Shown: positions 1-6,455, counted from the first letter of the stretch. The stretch is 8,905 bases of DNA from an uncultured Eubacteriales bacterium (GCA_900313545.1 OMRS01000077.1:1-8905); one strand, 5' to 3'. Notes: a model not told the origin generated them from the letters alone. A program made the numbers and translations.

Positions 1-1
1 G

Positions 2-145
2 ACCTATGAACAGGAACTGGGCGCGGAGGAAACCGCCTTTTTACGGGAATTCAGCCTCCCCTCAAGCGGGTGGAGCTTTAAAATCCGATCGCTTCCCCTG
101 ATTTACGGCACTTTGCGAAAGACGGGCTTTCTTCTGTATGGATAA
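2..145 (+). CDS. C-terminal end of an unrecognised protein (partial, 5' end outside window)
   Basis: The frame beginning at base 2 is open to a TAA at 143-145 and gives the last 47 residues of a protein (begins TYEQELGAEE, ends RKTGFLLYG). I do not recognise the family from this tail. It is basic and aromatic near the end with no clear membrane segment. Its stop codon lies inside the first codons of the following glycosyltransferase gene (8-nt overlap, 138-145), which suggests translational coupling and a shared operon. By context it may be another surface-glycan gene, such as a glycosyltransferase or methyltransferase, but that is inference only. Confidence 0.6.
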   Translation, partial: TYEQELGAEETAFLREFSLPSSGWSFKIRSLPLIYGTLRKTGFLLYG

Positions 146-1358
146 AACGCTGGAGGAAATGAAGGTGCGCAAGACCCATGTCCTGCTGATTTATGAGGAG
201 ATGCTTCCCTCCATCCGCCTTTGCGGGCATCTTCAGATGGAGGAGCTCTCGCGAAGGGGGCGCATCGAATACCGGGACCGCCAGCAATGGCAGGTGACCT
301 CTTCCGACCTGAGCTGGTCCGACGTGATTGTCCTGGGAAGGACGGCCAGCTGGTTCCTGCTCAGAATCACGGAACTCGCCAAAAAGCGGGGAAAACGGCT
401 GGCGTATATCCTGGATGATGACCTTCTGCATGTGCCGGAGGGAATGAACAGCAGCAGATATTACAGGTCCTCCGTGATCCGCGGGCATATCGCAACGCAG
501 ATCGAGCGCTGCGATGTCATTTTGTCTCCCAATCCCAGGCTGCTCGGGAAGGTGATGCAGCCCCATCAGACGGGAGTCCTCATGGAGGAGCCGGCGGTTA
601 TTCTCCGGGACCGAGCTGCGCGTCGCCGGAAGGACGGCGCGGTGGTCATCGGCTTTGCAGGAGGGCTGGACCGCGTCGGGGATCTGGAAACCATGCTGGG
701 AAACACGCTGCTCCGGGTCAAACAGCGATTTGGCGACAGGGTTCGGTTTGAATTCTTCGGCGCGGTTCCTTCCTTCGCGGGGAAACTGGATGCGGTTTCC
801 CTTCCTCACTGCGATTCCTATGAGGAATACCGTCGCAGACTGAACATGAGGGAATGGGACATTGGCCTTGCACCCATGCCGGAAACGGATTTTCATGCGT
901 GCAAACACTACAACAAGTTCTGCGAGTATGCCGCCAGCGGAATTGCCGGTCTGTTTTCTGAGGTGTATCCGTATACGAGAATCCCCCGGGACCAGGGCTT
1001 TTTTGCAAAAAACACGGAGGAGGACTGGGAAAGGCAGCTTGTCTGGATGATCGATCATCCGGAAGATGTGCACAGGATGGGGGAAACCGTCCTTGAAACA
1101 GCCGGAAGCACCCTTTCGGTCAGCACGGCTGCGGACCAGATGGAAAGAAACTGGCCTGAGCTGCTGACCTGCCGGTCACCGGAGTACCCATGGCCTTCAA
1201 CAGAAGCTCTCAGATTGCAGGGAAGGCTGGTGAAGCTGATTGAAACGCTTCGGATCTATCATGTCCATATTCCTGAAATCCTTTTGAGAAAAGGCAGAGC
1301 CCGGATTGCCCGGAGACTATCCGGGAAGAGGGAATCCCCGGAAGCATCAAGACAATAA
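138..1358 (+). CDS. GT-B fold glycosyltransferase (family 1/4-like)
   Basis: A 406-residue protein predicted to transfer a sugar from an activated donor, probably in cell-surface polysaccharide or glycoprotein synthesis in the cytoplasm. The N-terminal half has Rossmann-like strands (THVLLIY near residue 13, SDVIVLGRTA near 61, LAYILDDDL near 88). The C-terminal half starts near residue 168 with VVIGFAGGLDRVGDLE and FEFFG. It then has WDIGLAPMPETDFHACKHY and KFCEYAASGIAGLFSEVYPY (about 240-279), the layout of the donor-sugar site in GT-B enzymes that take part of their fold from family 4. The length suits the family. The start is uncertain. ATG 138 overlaps the upstream stop and has only a weak ribosome site; ATG 159 (399 residues) sits too close to a GGAGG. 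Coupling favours 138. It lacks N-terminal membrane segments, so it is likely soluble or peripheral. Acceptor and donor cannot be told from sequence. Confidence 0.82.
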   Translation: MDKTLEEMKVRKTHVLLIYEEMLPSIRLCGHLQMEELSRRGRIEYRDRQQWQVTSSDLSWSDVIVLGRTASWFLLRITELAKKRGKRLAYILDDDLLHVPEGMNSSRYYRSSVIRGHIATQIERCDVILSPNPRLLGKVMQPHQTGVLMEEPAVILRDRAARRRKDGAVVIGFAGGLDRVGDLETMLGNTLLRVKQRFGDRVRFEFFGAVPSFAGKLDAVSLPHCDSYEEYRRRLNMREWDIGLAPMPETDFHACKHYNKFCEYAASGIAGLFSEVYPYTRIPRDQGFFAKNTEEDWERQLVWMIDHPEDVHRMGETVLETAGSTLSVSTAADQMERNWPELLTCRSPEYPWPSTEALRLQGRLVKLIETLRIYHVHIPEILLRKGRARIARRLSGKRESPEASRQ

Positions 1359-1397
1359 AAAACCTGTGGGACTGATTCTCAATCCCACAGGTTTTTT
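1357..1397. terminator. Bidirectional rho-independent terminator
   Basis: Bases 1357-1371 and 1383-1397 are perfect reverse complements (15 bp: an A6/T6 outer part and a CCTGTGGGA core) around an 11-nt loop. Read on +, the hairpin ends in TTTTTT and stops the glycosyltransferase transcript. Read on -, it also ends in TTTTTT and stops the tRNA transcript. The left arm overlaps the glycosyltransferase stop codon (1356-1358), and the right arm reaches the final A of the tRNA-Pro CCA end (1397). Confidence 0.93.
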
Positions 1398-1473
1398 GGT
1401 CGAGGTGACAGGATTTGAACCTGCGACCTTTTGGTCCCGAACCAAACGCGCTACCAAACTGCGCTACACCTCG
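1397..1473 (-). tRNA. tRNA-Pro(CGG)
   Basis: On the - strand this folds as a complete cloverleaf: acceptor CGAGGTG pairs with CACCTCG, D arm GCGC/GCGC, anticodon stem TTTGG/CCAAA around loop TTCGGGA (anticodon CGG, codon CCG), T stem GCAGG/CCTGT with loop TTCAAAT, discriminator A, and an encoded CCA (1397-1399). Positions 36-37 are GG, as in proline tRNAs. It lies 2 nt downstream of tRNA-Thr and must share its transcript. The terminator begins at the last base of the CCA. Confidence 0.96.
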
Positions 1474-1475
1474 AG

Positions 1476-1551
1476 TGGAGCCAAAGAAGGGACTCGAACC
1501 CTTGACCTGCGGTTTACGAAACCGCTGCTCTACCGACTGAGCCACTTTGGC
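1476..1551 (-). tRNA. tRNA-Thr(CGT)
   Basis: The - strand cloverleaf has acceptor GCCAAAG pairing with CTTTGGC, anticodon stem GCGGT/ACCGC around loop TTCGTAA (anticodon CGU, codon ACG), a T arm with loop TTCGAGT, discriminator T and an encoded CCA (1476-1478). It is the first gene of a two-tRNA transcript, with the promoter about 33 nt upstream. Both tRNAs in the pair read G-ending codons (ACG and CCG), which fits a GC-rich codon usage. Confidence 0.96.
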
Positions 1552-1583
1552 AAACACATGATGTCGTTTCCCGACAGCAATGA

Positions 1584-1612
1584 ATAATAGCATGGGAGAT
1601 GCGGAAAGTCAA
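1584..1612 (-). promoter_or_regulatory. Sigma-70-type promoter of the tRNA-Thr/tRNA-Pro operon
   Basis: On the - strand TTGACT (1607-1612) and TATTAT (1584-1589) are separated by exactly 17 bp. Each box differs from consensus by one base. The predicted transcription start is near 1577, giving a leader of about 25 nt before tRNA-Thr. Confidence 0.85.
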
Positions 1613-1673
1613 CATGAAATTTGATTTCTGAAATATATGTAATAATACGGCCTGCGATTTGTACATTCTTTGG

Positions 1674-1708
1674 ACCTTCAAAGGTGGCAAACCGGAATCC
1701 TGCAGGAT
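1674..1708. promoter_or_regulatory. Two palindromes overlapping the promoter (candidate operators)
   Basis: Bases 1674-1685 (ACCTT-CA-AAGGT) form a palindrome with a two-base centre that overlaps the proposed -35, inside a looser TTTG...CAAA frame (1669-1691). Bases 1697-1708 (ATCCTGCAGGAT) form a perfect 12-bp palindrome that fills the spacer and touches the -10 box. The placement suits a dimeric regulator, but no regulator gene or known consensus identifies either site. Confidence 0.35.
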
Positions 1709-1713
1709 ATAAT
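1684..1713 (+). promoter_or_regulatory. Probable promoter of the hydrolase-sdaA-EAL operon
   Basis: A perfect TATAAT (1708-1713) lies about 66 bp before the hydrolase start. The best -35 is weak: GTGGCA at 1684-1689 with an 18-bp spacer (4 of 6 matches). A weak -35 is compatible with activator dependence, but that is not shown. It is divergent from the tRNA promoter about 75 bp away. Confidence 0.6.
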
Positions 1714-1779
1714 AGGGGGGAAGAAGCCCAGATACATGATTCCTGACGGGAAGATGACAAAACGGAGCGCCGCTGACAG

Positions 1780-2697
1780 ATGGAACATACGGAATACACC
1801 ATGTTGACAGATCAATTTGCCGGACACCTGTTTGTCCCGAGGAACAGGTACAGGGATATCGGTATTGTGGTCCTGACAGGAGGAGAGAGGGAGTGGCTTT
1901 CTCCCAGGTCCGTGGCGGAGCGGTTCGCGGAATGCGGGCTGGTCAGTCTGTCGGTTTCCCTTTACGGCGCCAGAGACCAGCAGAGGTGGATCAGCGAAAT
2001 CCCGCTTGAGATGGTGGAAAGAGCGGTGGAGGTTCTCATCCGGAAGGGCTGTGAGCAGATCGGGGTTTACGGGTATTCCATCGGGGCCATCATTGCCGTG
2101 CTGGCGGCCCAGAGGATTCCCCGGATTACCCGGCTGGTTCTGGTGTCCCCGCTTCATGTCAATCTCGGAGGATTGACGGACAAGTGGAAAAAAGCCACAG
2201 GAAAATCGCTGGCCACCTGGCGGGGAAAGGAAATCCCGTATCTCGAGCTTGACTGCGGGCGGGGGAGCCTCAAACGCTACGTCTATGATCAGGAAGCGGG
2301 CAGAAGGGTGATGCGCTGCTGGCAGGCGTGCCGGGACGCCTATAAGGACTCCCAACTGGAAGAGGCGGGGATGCTTCGTCTGGACCAGACCTGCGCCAGG
2401 ATTCTGCTGGTGTACAGCATGACGGATGAGCAGTGGGACGCGGATTATGCGGCGCACAGGCTTGTGAAGACGCTTTTGGATCACGATTTTGACCGGGAAT
2501 TCAAAAACCTGTGTTTTCCGGAGGCCAGCCATCTGCTGGGGGTGATGCCCAGCAGGGAGAGGAACAGAAAGCTGTTCAGATGGATGCCACTGCTGCACGG
2601 CCGCGAATTCCGGAATCTCCGGCGGGACCCGCAGGGATGCTTTATGGACATGGAGCAGTCAGAACAGGTGATCATCCAGTGGCTGCAGAACCGATAA
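1780..2697 (+). CDS. Alpha/beta hydrolase, acyl-CoA thioesterase/BAAT C-terminal-like
   Basis: A 305-residue cytoplasmic alpha/beta-hydrolase with no signal peptide. The nucleophile elbow is G98-Y-S100-I-G102, after strand CEQIGVYGYS and before helix IGAIIAVLAAQ. Near residues 209-221, LLVYSMTDEQWDA carries D216 in a D-x-x-W setting, resembling the acid residue of the acyl-CoA thioesterase/BAAT C-terminal family. PEASHLLG supplies H251. Together they suggest a Ser100-Asp216-His251 triad, so an esterase or thioesterase is likely; the substrate is unknown. The N-terminal accessory domain of true acyl-CoA thioesterases is absent. The start at 1780 has GGAG at 1764-1767, 12 nt upstream, which is rather long; ATG 1801 is an alternative that would lose seven residues. 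The stop is 11 nt before sdaA and overlaps its ribosome site, so it is probably the first gene of that operon. Confidence 0.8.
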   Translation: MEHTEYTMLTDQFAGHLFVPRNRYRDIGIVVLTGGEREWLSPRSVAERFAECGLVSLSVSLYGARDQQRWISEIPLEMVERAVEVLIRKGCEQIGVYGYSIGAIIAVLAAQRIPRITRLVLVSPLHVNLGGLTDKWKKATGKSLATWRGKEIPYLELDCGRGSLKRYVYDQEAGRRVMRCWQACRDAYKDSQLEEAGMLRLDQTCARILLVYSMTDEQWDADYAAHRLVKTLLDHDFDREFKNLCFPEASHLLGVMPSRERNRKLFRWMPLLHGREFRNLRRDPQGCFMDMEQSEQVIIQWLQNR

Positions 2698-2708
2698 AGG
2701 AGGAGAAC

Positions 2709-3926
2709 ATGCAAAGCATCAGAAGCGTATATAAAATCGGACAGGGACCGTCCAGTTCCCACACTGTGGGCCCGTACCGCGCGGCGGCCATGATGCGGGA
2801 GAGGTTCCCCCAGGCGGACCGGTGGCAGGTCACCCTGTATGGTTCCCTGGCATTTACCGGCGAAGGGCACGGAACCGGCAAGGCCATCCTGAGGGCCCTG
2901 CCGCAGGCGGCAATCCGCTTTGACAGGGAGAAGACGGACCTGCCGCATCCCAACACGCTGCGATTTGAGGCCTGGCAGGGCGAGACGCAGCTTTGTTCGC
3001 AGCTGTGCTGCAGCATCGGCGGCGGCGCCGTCCGCTTTGAAGGACTGCCTTCCCCGGATGAGGGCGAGGAGCCCTATCCGGAAAAAAACCTGGGGGAAAT
3101 CCTGCAGGTGTGCAAACGGGACAACATCTCCGTCACGGAGCTGATCAAAGAACGGGAAGGGGACAGTCTGACGCCCATCCTTGGAAAGGTCTGGACGGCC
3201 ATGCAGGCCACCATCCACAGGGGGCTGGAAGCGGAAGGGGAACTTCCGGGCGGGCTCCATGTCCAGCGCAAGGCCAGGATTCTCCTGGAAAAACGGTGCT
3301 ACAATGAGAGCGCGGACGTGACCATGAACCGGAAAATCGCCGCATACGCCTTTGCGGTGAGCGAAGAAAACGCCAGCGAGCAGATCGTGGTCACGGCGCC
3401 CACCTGCGGCAGCTGCGGCGTGATCCCGGCGATCATGTACTATATGCAGCATGACCGGGGATTCCCTGAAAACGAGATTCTGGATGCCCTGGCGGTGGCG
3501 GGACTGGTCGGGAACGTGATTCGCACGAACGCCAGCATTTCCGGTGCGGAATGCGGATGCCAGGCGGAGATCGGCAGCGCGTGCTCCATGGCTGCGGCAG
3601 GGCTGGCGGCACTGATGGGGCTCAACGTGGATCAGATCGAGTATGCGGCGGAGATTGCCATGGAGCACCACCTTGGGCTGACCTGCGATCCGGTAAAGGG
3701 CCTGGTGCAGATTCCCTGCATCGAGCGCAACGCCGTGGCGGCCATGAGGGCCATTTCTGCGGTGAACCTCTCCCGTTTCCTTTATGAGACCCGGAAAATC
3801 TCCTTTGACGAGGTGCTGGAAACCATGTACAGAACGGGACGGGACATGAATGAAAAATACAGGGAAACTGCCCATGGCGGACTGGCCTCGATGTACGCAA
3901 GGCACATGCAGTTTTCCCATGAATGA
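2709..3926 (+). CDS. sdaA: L-serine dehydratase (L-serine ammonia-lyase), iron-sulfur type, single chain
   Basis: A 405-residue cytoplasmic enzyme that converts L-serine to pyruvate and ammonia with a [4Fe-4S] cluster and no PLP. The N-terminal beta domain opens with IRSVYKIGQGPSSSHTVGP, the family's SSHT signature (residues 15-19). The alpha domain starts near 140-165 and includes NRKIAAYAFAVSEENAS, APTCGSCGVIPA (C233, C236) and NASISGAECGCQAEIGSACSMAAAGL (C282, C284, C292), the cysteine-rich part expected to hold the cluster. Alpha and beta parts are fused, unlike the split SdaAA/SdaAB of Bacillus. The length fits the roughly 400-residue single-chain form and is shorter than E. coli SdaA. 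The frame is open upstream to 2511, but ATG 2709 has AGGAGG five bases before it and begins exactly at the conserved N-terminus. It lies in an operon between the hydrolase and the EAL gene. Confidence 0.95.
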   Translation: MQSIRSVYKIGQGPSSSHTVGPYRAAAMMRERFPQADRWQVTLYGSLAFTGEGHGTGKAILRALPQAAIRFDREKTDLPHPNTLRFEAWQGETQLCSQLCCSIGGGAVRFEGLPSPDEGEEPYPEKNLGEILQVCKRDNISVTELIKEREGDSLTPILGKVWTAMQATIHRGLEAEGELPGGLHVQRKARILLEKRCYNESADVTMNRKIAAYAFAVSEENASEQIVVTAPTCGSCGVIPAIMYYMQHDRGFPENEILDALAVAGLVGNVIRTNASISGAECGCQAEIGSACSMAAAGLAALMGLNVDQIEYAAEIAMEHHLGLTCDPVKGLVQIPCIERNAVAAMRAISAVNLSRFLYETRKISFDEVLETMYRTGRDMNEKYRETAHGGLASMYARHMQFSHE

Positions 3927-3950
3927 GTCATGGATGAGGAGGAGCACAGG

Positions 3951-6071
3951 ATGAAAATCACCCCGGAAAGAACCCCGCGGCCGGAAAGGGAGCAGATCCT
4001 GGTTGTGGAGCCGGATGAACAGCGGCGGTCGTTTTTTGACAGCAAGCTGAAGGATTCCTTCGAGGTACTGTTTGCACGGACGGGAAGCCACGCCCTGATG
4101 CTGACCATGCAGAACCGACGGCGCCTTGCGCTGATTCTCCTTGACCTGAACCTGCCGGATATGACGGGCCTTCAGTTTGTGAAGGAGAAAGCCCGGACCC
4201 CTCAGATGGTGCACATTCCGGTGCTGGCCATTGCGGACACGCCTGAGGAGGGAATGACAGTGCTGGAGGCCGGCGCGGCGGATGTGGTGGAGGGGAGTGC
4301 CCTGCATGGGGGACTGCTTCTTCACAGAATCTCGCAGTGCCTTGAACTGTGCGAGCAGCACCGAAGGATCAGAAGCACGGAGCGGGATACACTGACCGGG
4401 CTGTATCACAGGGATGTGTTCATCTACCTTGCAGCGCACAGAAAGCGTCTGCAGCCGGACGTGCCCATGGACGCCGTCTGCGTACGGATCGAGCATGACG
4501 AGATTCTCGTGGAGCAGTACGGGCGGGAGACTGCGGAGAGCATCCTGAGGCGCATGGCAGACGTTCTGGAGGAATTCTGCGCGGTCGCAGGAGGAATCTG
4601 CTGCCGCAGCGCCGCTGCGGACTTTTTCCTGTATCTGCCCCACCAGCAGGAATACCGGCACTGGATGACCAGAATGCAGGAGGTCATCAGCGGCATCGAA
4701 TGCCGGCGCGTGCGTCTGAGGGTGGGGGTGTATGCCCAGGTGGATTCGTCCATGGATGTGGAACGGTGCATGGAAAGGGCACAGGTCGCCTGCAGGAGCG
4801 CCAAGGCGCGCCCGGGAGAGGCGTGTTTTTATGATGCCGGACTCAGGGACAGGGAAGGCTTTGAACGGCAGATGCTCTCGGAATTCAGGAAAGGCATGGA
4901 GGAAGGCCAGTTCCAGGTGTATTATCAGCCGAAGTTTGATATTCAGACCGAAATCCCGGTCATTGCGGCGGCTGAGGCGCTGGTTCGCTGGCAGCATCCC
5001 ACGCTTGGACTGGTTTCCCCCGAGGTGTTTGTTCCCGCCTTTGAAAGGAACGGCCTGATCCAGGAGCTGGATGCGTATGTCTGGCGGGAAACCGCGGAGC
5101 AGATCCGGAAATGGGAGAAGAAATTTGATTTTTCCGTTCAGGTCTCCGTCAACGTGTCCCGGGTCGACCTGTATGACCCCCAGCTTCCGGACCGGCTGGA
5201 GAGCGTGATTTCCGGGTTTCATGTGACCCCCTCACAGCTGATGCTGGAGATCACCGAGGAGGCGTACCTGGAGGACAACGAGCAGATCGCCGAAGCGGTG
5301 GAACGGCTCCACAGGCGCGGCTTCCAGATTGAGATCGATGATTTCGGCGCGGGGGTGGCCTCGCTGAAAATGCTCTCCCGTCTCCCCGTGGATGCCATCA
5401 AACTGGATACCCACTTTTTCAGGCATGCCGCCATTGAGGAGCATGAGGCGAGAATGCTCAGGGCCATCATCGACATCGCGGACGACCTGTCCATCCGGGT
5501 GGTGGCCGAAGGCGTGGAAACCCGGGAGCAGCTGGATATGCTGGACCAGCTGGGGTGCAGCATGGTCCAGGGATTCTATTTCTCCAAGCCGGTGCCCCCG
5601 GGCGAATATGAGCGGATCCTCTCCAGGCAGAAAAAAATGGAGGAGAAGGAAGACAATTCATTGGAGGACATCCGCACGGAGGAGGCGGTCAACGCCTTCG
5701 GGACCATCGCCCTGGCGCTCTCCAGCGGCTTTGAAATGATCTATTATGTGGACACCGTGGACGGGCATTATGTGGAATTCGGCTCCAAGGGGCGGATGGA
5801 GGACCTGCAGATGACCCGCAGCGGTCCGGACTTCTTTGAAGATCTGCACGGCGTCCTCTCGGAGATGATTGTTCCGGAGGAGCGGGAGCGGGTGATTGCG
5901 GCGCTGGAGCGGGAATCCCTCCTGGCCCATCTGACGGGAGGTCAGCGCTTTGCCATGACCTACCTGCGCAGTGTGGAAGGGAAGAGTGTCCCGTATACCC
6001 TCAAGGCGGTCAGGGCCCGGATTCATGACAGCCATCACCTGGTCATCGGCGTCATGCCCATGGAGGTCTGA
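3951..6071 (+). CDS. REC-like/degenerate GGDEF/EAL/PAS-like protein, predicted c-di-GMP phosphodiesterase
   Basis: A 706-residue soluble signalling protein. ATG 3951 is preferred over the in-frame ATG 3930 because AGGAGG lies 8 nt upstream of it. Residues 16-135 form a receiver-like domain with the phosphoacceptor-type D65 (LILLDLNLPDMTG), but the conserved Thr/Ser is Ala (about A95) and the conserved Lys is missing (VVEGSAL), so phosphorylation is doubtful. Residues 148-295 are a GGDEF fold whose active site reads AADFF (222-226), so it is not expected to make c-di-GMP. Residues 313-553 are an EAL domain with E342-A-L, N401, E433, D463-D464, K484/D486, E520 and Q540 present, so hydrolysis of c-di-GMP to pGpG is predicted. 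Residues 573-706 (IYYVDTVDGHYVEF to HLVIGVMPMEV) resemble the PAS-like domain found in clostridial GGDEF/EAL proteins. It starts 24 nt after sdaA, probably in the same operon. Confidence 0.9.
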   Translation: MKITPERTPRPEREQILVVEPDEQRRSFFDSKLKDSFEVLFARTGSHALMLTMQNRRRLALILLDLNLPDMTGLQFVKEKARTPQMVHIPVLAIADTPEEGMTVLEAGAADVVEGSALHGGLLLHRISQCLELCEQHRRIRSTERDTLTGLYHRDVFIYLAAHRKRLQPDVPMDAVCVRIEHDEILVEQYGRETAESILRRMADVLEEFCAVAGGICCRSAAADFFLYLPHQQEYRHWMTRMQEVISGIECRRVRLRVGVYAQVDSSMDVERCMERAQVACRSAKARPGEACFYDAGLRDREGFERQMLSEFRKGMEEGQFQVYYQPKFDIQTEIPVIAAAEALVRWQHPTLGLVSPEVFVPAFERNGLIQELDAYVWRETAEQIRKWEKKFDFSVQVSVNVSRVDLYDPQLPDRLESVISGFHVTPSQLMLEITEEAYLEDNEQIAEAVERLHRRGFQIEIDDFGAGVASLKMLSRLPVDAIKLDTHFFRHAAIEEHEARMLRAIIDIADDLSIRVVAEGVETREQLDMLDQLGCSMVQGFYFSKPVPPGEYERILSRQKKMEEKEDNSLEDIRTEEAVNAFGTIALALSSGFEMIYYVDTVDGHYVEFGSKGRMEDLQMTRSGPDFFEDLHGVLSEMIVPEERERVIAALERESLLAHLTGGQRFAMTYLRSVEGKSVPYTLKAVRARIHDSHHLVIGVMPMEV

Positions 6072-6180
6072 AACCGGAAGACGGGGATGAAATGGCACTT
6101 TTTCATGCGGCGTTTGCAGGATGACCGCATTGGCGCGTGCAAAACATCCCAAAATTGCAACTTGAGATGGGGATAAATGC
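6072..6180. other. Non-coding stretch after the EAL gene with nested inverted repeats
   Basis: There is no credible gene here and no T-tract terminator. Three inverted repeats nest around one centre: GGGATG 6084-6089 with CATCCC 6145-6150, GCAC 6095-6098 with GTGC 6137-6140, and ATGCGG 6105-6110 with CCGCAT 6125-6130, leaving a 14-nt loop. This could be a structured 3' end of the operon mRNA or chance in GC-rich DNA. Confidence 0.3.
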
Positions 6181-6181
6181 A

Positions 6182-6210
6182 TTGACAACCAAAACCTGAC
6201 TGCCTATAAT
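6182..6210 (+). promoter_or_regulatory. Perfect-consensus promoter of the lysine riboswitch transcript
   Basis: TTGACA (6182-6187) and TATAAT (6205-6210) match the sigma-70 consensus at every base and are 17 bp apart. The transcription start is predicted near 6217, about 10 nt before the riboswitch P1 stem. Such a strong promoter suits control by termination rather than initiation. Confidence 0.95.
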
Positions 6211-6226
6211 GAAGCGGCAACTCAAC

Positions 6227-6384
6227 CATGATAGAGGAGCGGACACAGGTGTACCTGTCTGTGACGGGCATTGCGGACAGGGAAGGGGTGGACCGCCGAG
6301 GACGCACACCAGCCCGGGGTGTGTGATCCGGCCTGGCAGAGCACATTCTTCCAGGCTGTCGCCCAAAGGCGGAGAGCTGTCATG
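6227..6384 (+). promoter_or_regulatory. Lysine riboswitch (L-box) aptamer
   Basis: This RNA leader binds lysine and controls the downstream transporter. P1 is CATGATAG (6227-6234) with CTGTCATG (6377-6384). The conserved core elements appear in order: AGAGGAGCG (6233-6241), GGAAGGGG (6281-6288), GCCGAGG (6295-6301, usually GCCGAAG), GCCTGG (6331-6336) and GGAGAGCTGTC (6371-6381). P2 has GCGG/CCGC at its base and a hairpin 6254-6281; P3 is 6305-6323; P4 is CCTGG/CCAGG (6332-6355); P5 is CGCC-CAAA-GGCG (6360-6371). Loop L2 contains CGGGC (6265-6269) and loop L3 contains GCCCG (6312-6316), giving the kissing interaction typical of this class. Confidence 0.93.
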
Positions 6385-6411
6385 CCCCCATGAAACAAAT
6401 GGAGTCATGAC
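6379..6411 (+). promoter_or_regulatory. Antiterminator hairpin of the lysine riboswitch
   Basis: GTCATG (6379-6384, the P1 3' strand) can pair with CATGAC (6406-6411, the terminator 5' arm). Inside it CCAT (6388-6391) pairs with ATGG (6399-6402) around a 7-nt loop, leaving a small 3x3 internal loop. This fold uses bases needed both by P1 and by the terminator, so without lysine it should allow read-through. Confidence 0.8.
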
Positions 6412-6431
6412 CTGTCATGATTCCATTTTTT
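6397..6431 (+). terminator. Lysine-dependent intrinsic terminator of the riboswitch
   Basis: Bases 6397-6411 can pair with 6414-6428 over 15 positions with one G-T wobble; the innermost pairs must open because only two bases lie between the arms. The 3' arm runs into TTTTTT (6426-6431). When lysine closes P1, the competing antiterminator is blocked and transcription should stop 25-30 nt before the transporter start. The upstream in-frame ATG at 6417 lies inside this 3' arm. Confidence 0.9.
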
Positions 6432-6455
6432 GTTGCAGAAAGGATGTTGTCCGGT

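Noticed and set aside
78..1073. 331-codon open frame on the - strand opposite the glycosyltransferase
   Set aside because: There is no recognisable domain. The + strand frame has family motifs along its length and couples to the upstream gene.
1397..1473. tRNA-Pro as an integration site, with the polysaccharide genes as an island at its 3' end
   Set aside because: There is no integrase, no repeat of the tRNA 3' end within the window, and no change in base composition that I can point to.
2511..2708. 66-codon N-terminal extension of the serine dehydratase frame
   Set aside because: It overlaps the hydrolase coding region. The AGGAGG before ATG 2709 and the family's usual N-terminus at that Met show the true start.
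2481..5222. A 913-codon open frame on the - strand opposite sdaA and the EAL gene
   Set aside because: The + strand carries two unmistakable enzymes with motifs and ribosome sites over the same bases. The - product is rich in His, Arg, Gln and Pro without any domain, as expected from the complement of GC-rich codons.
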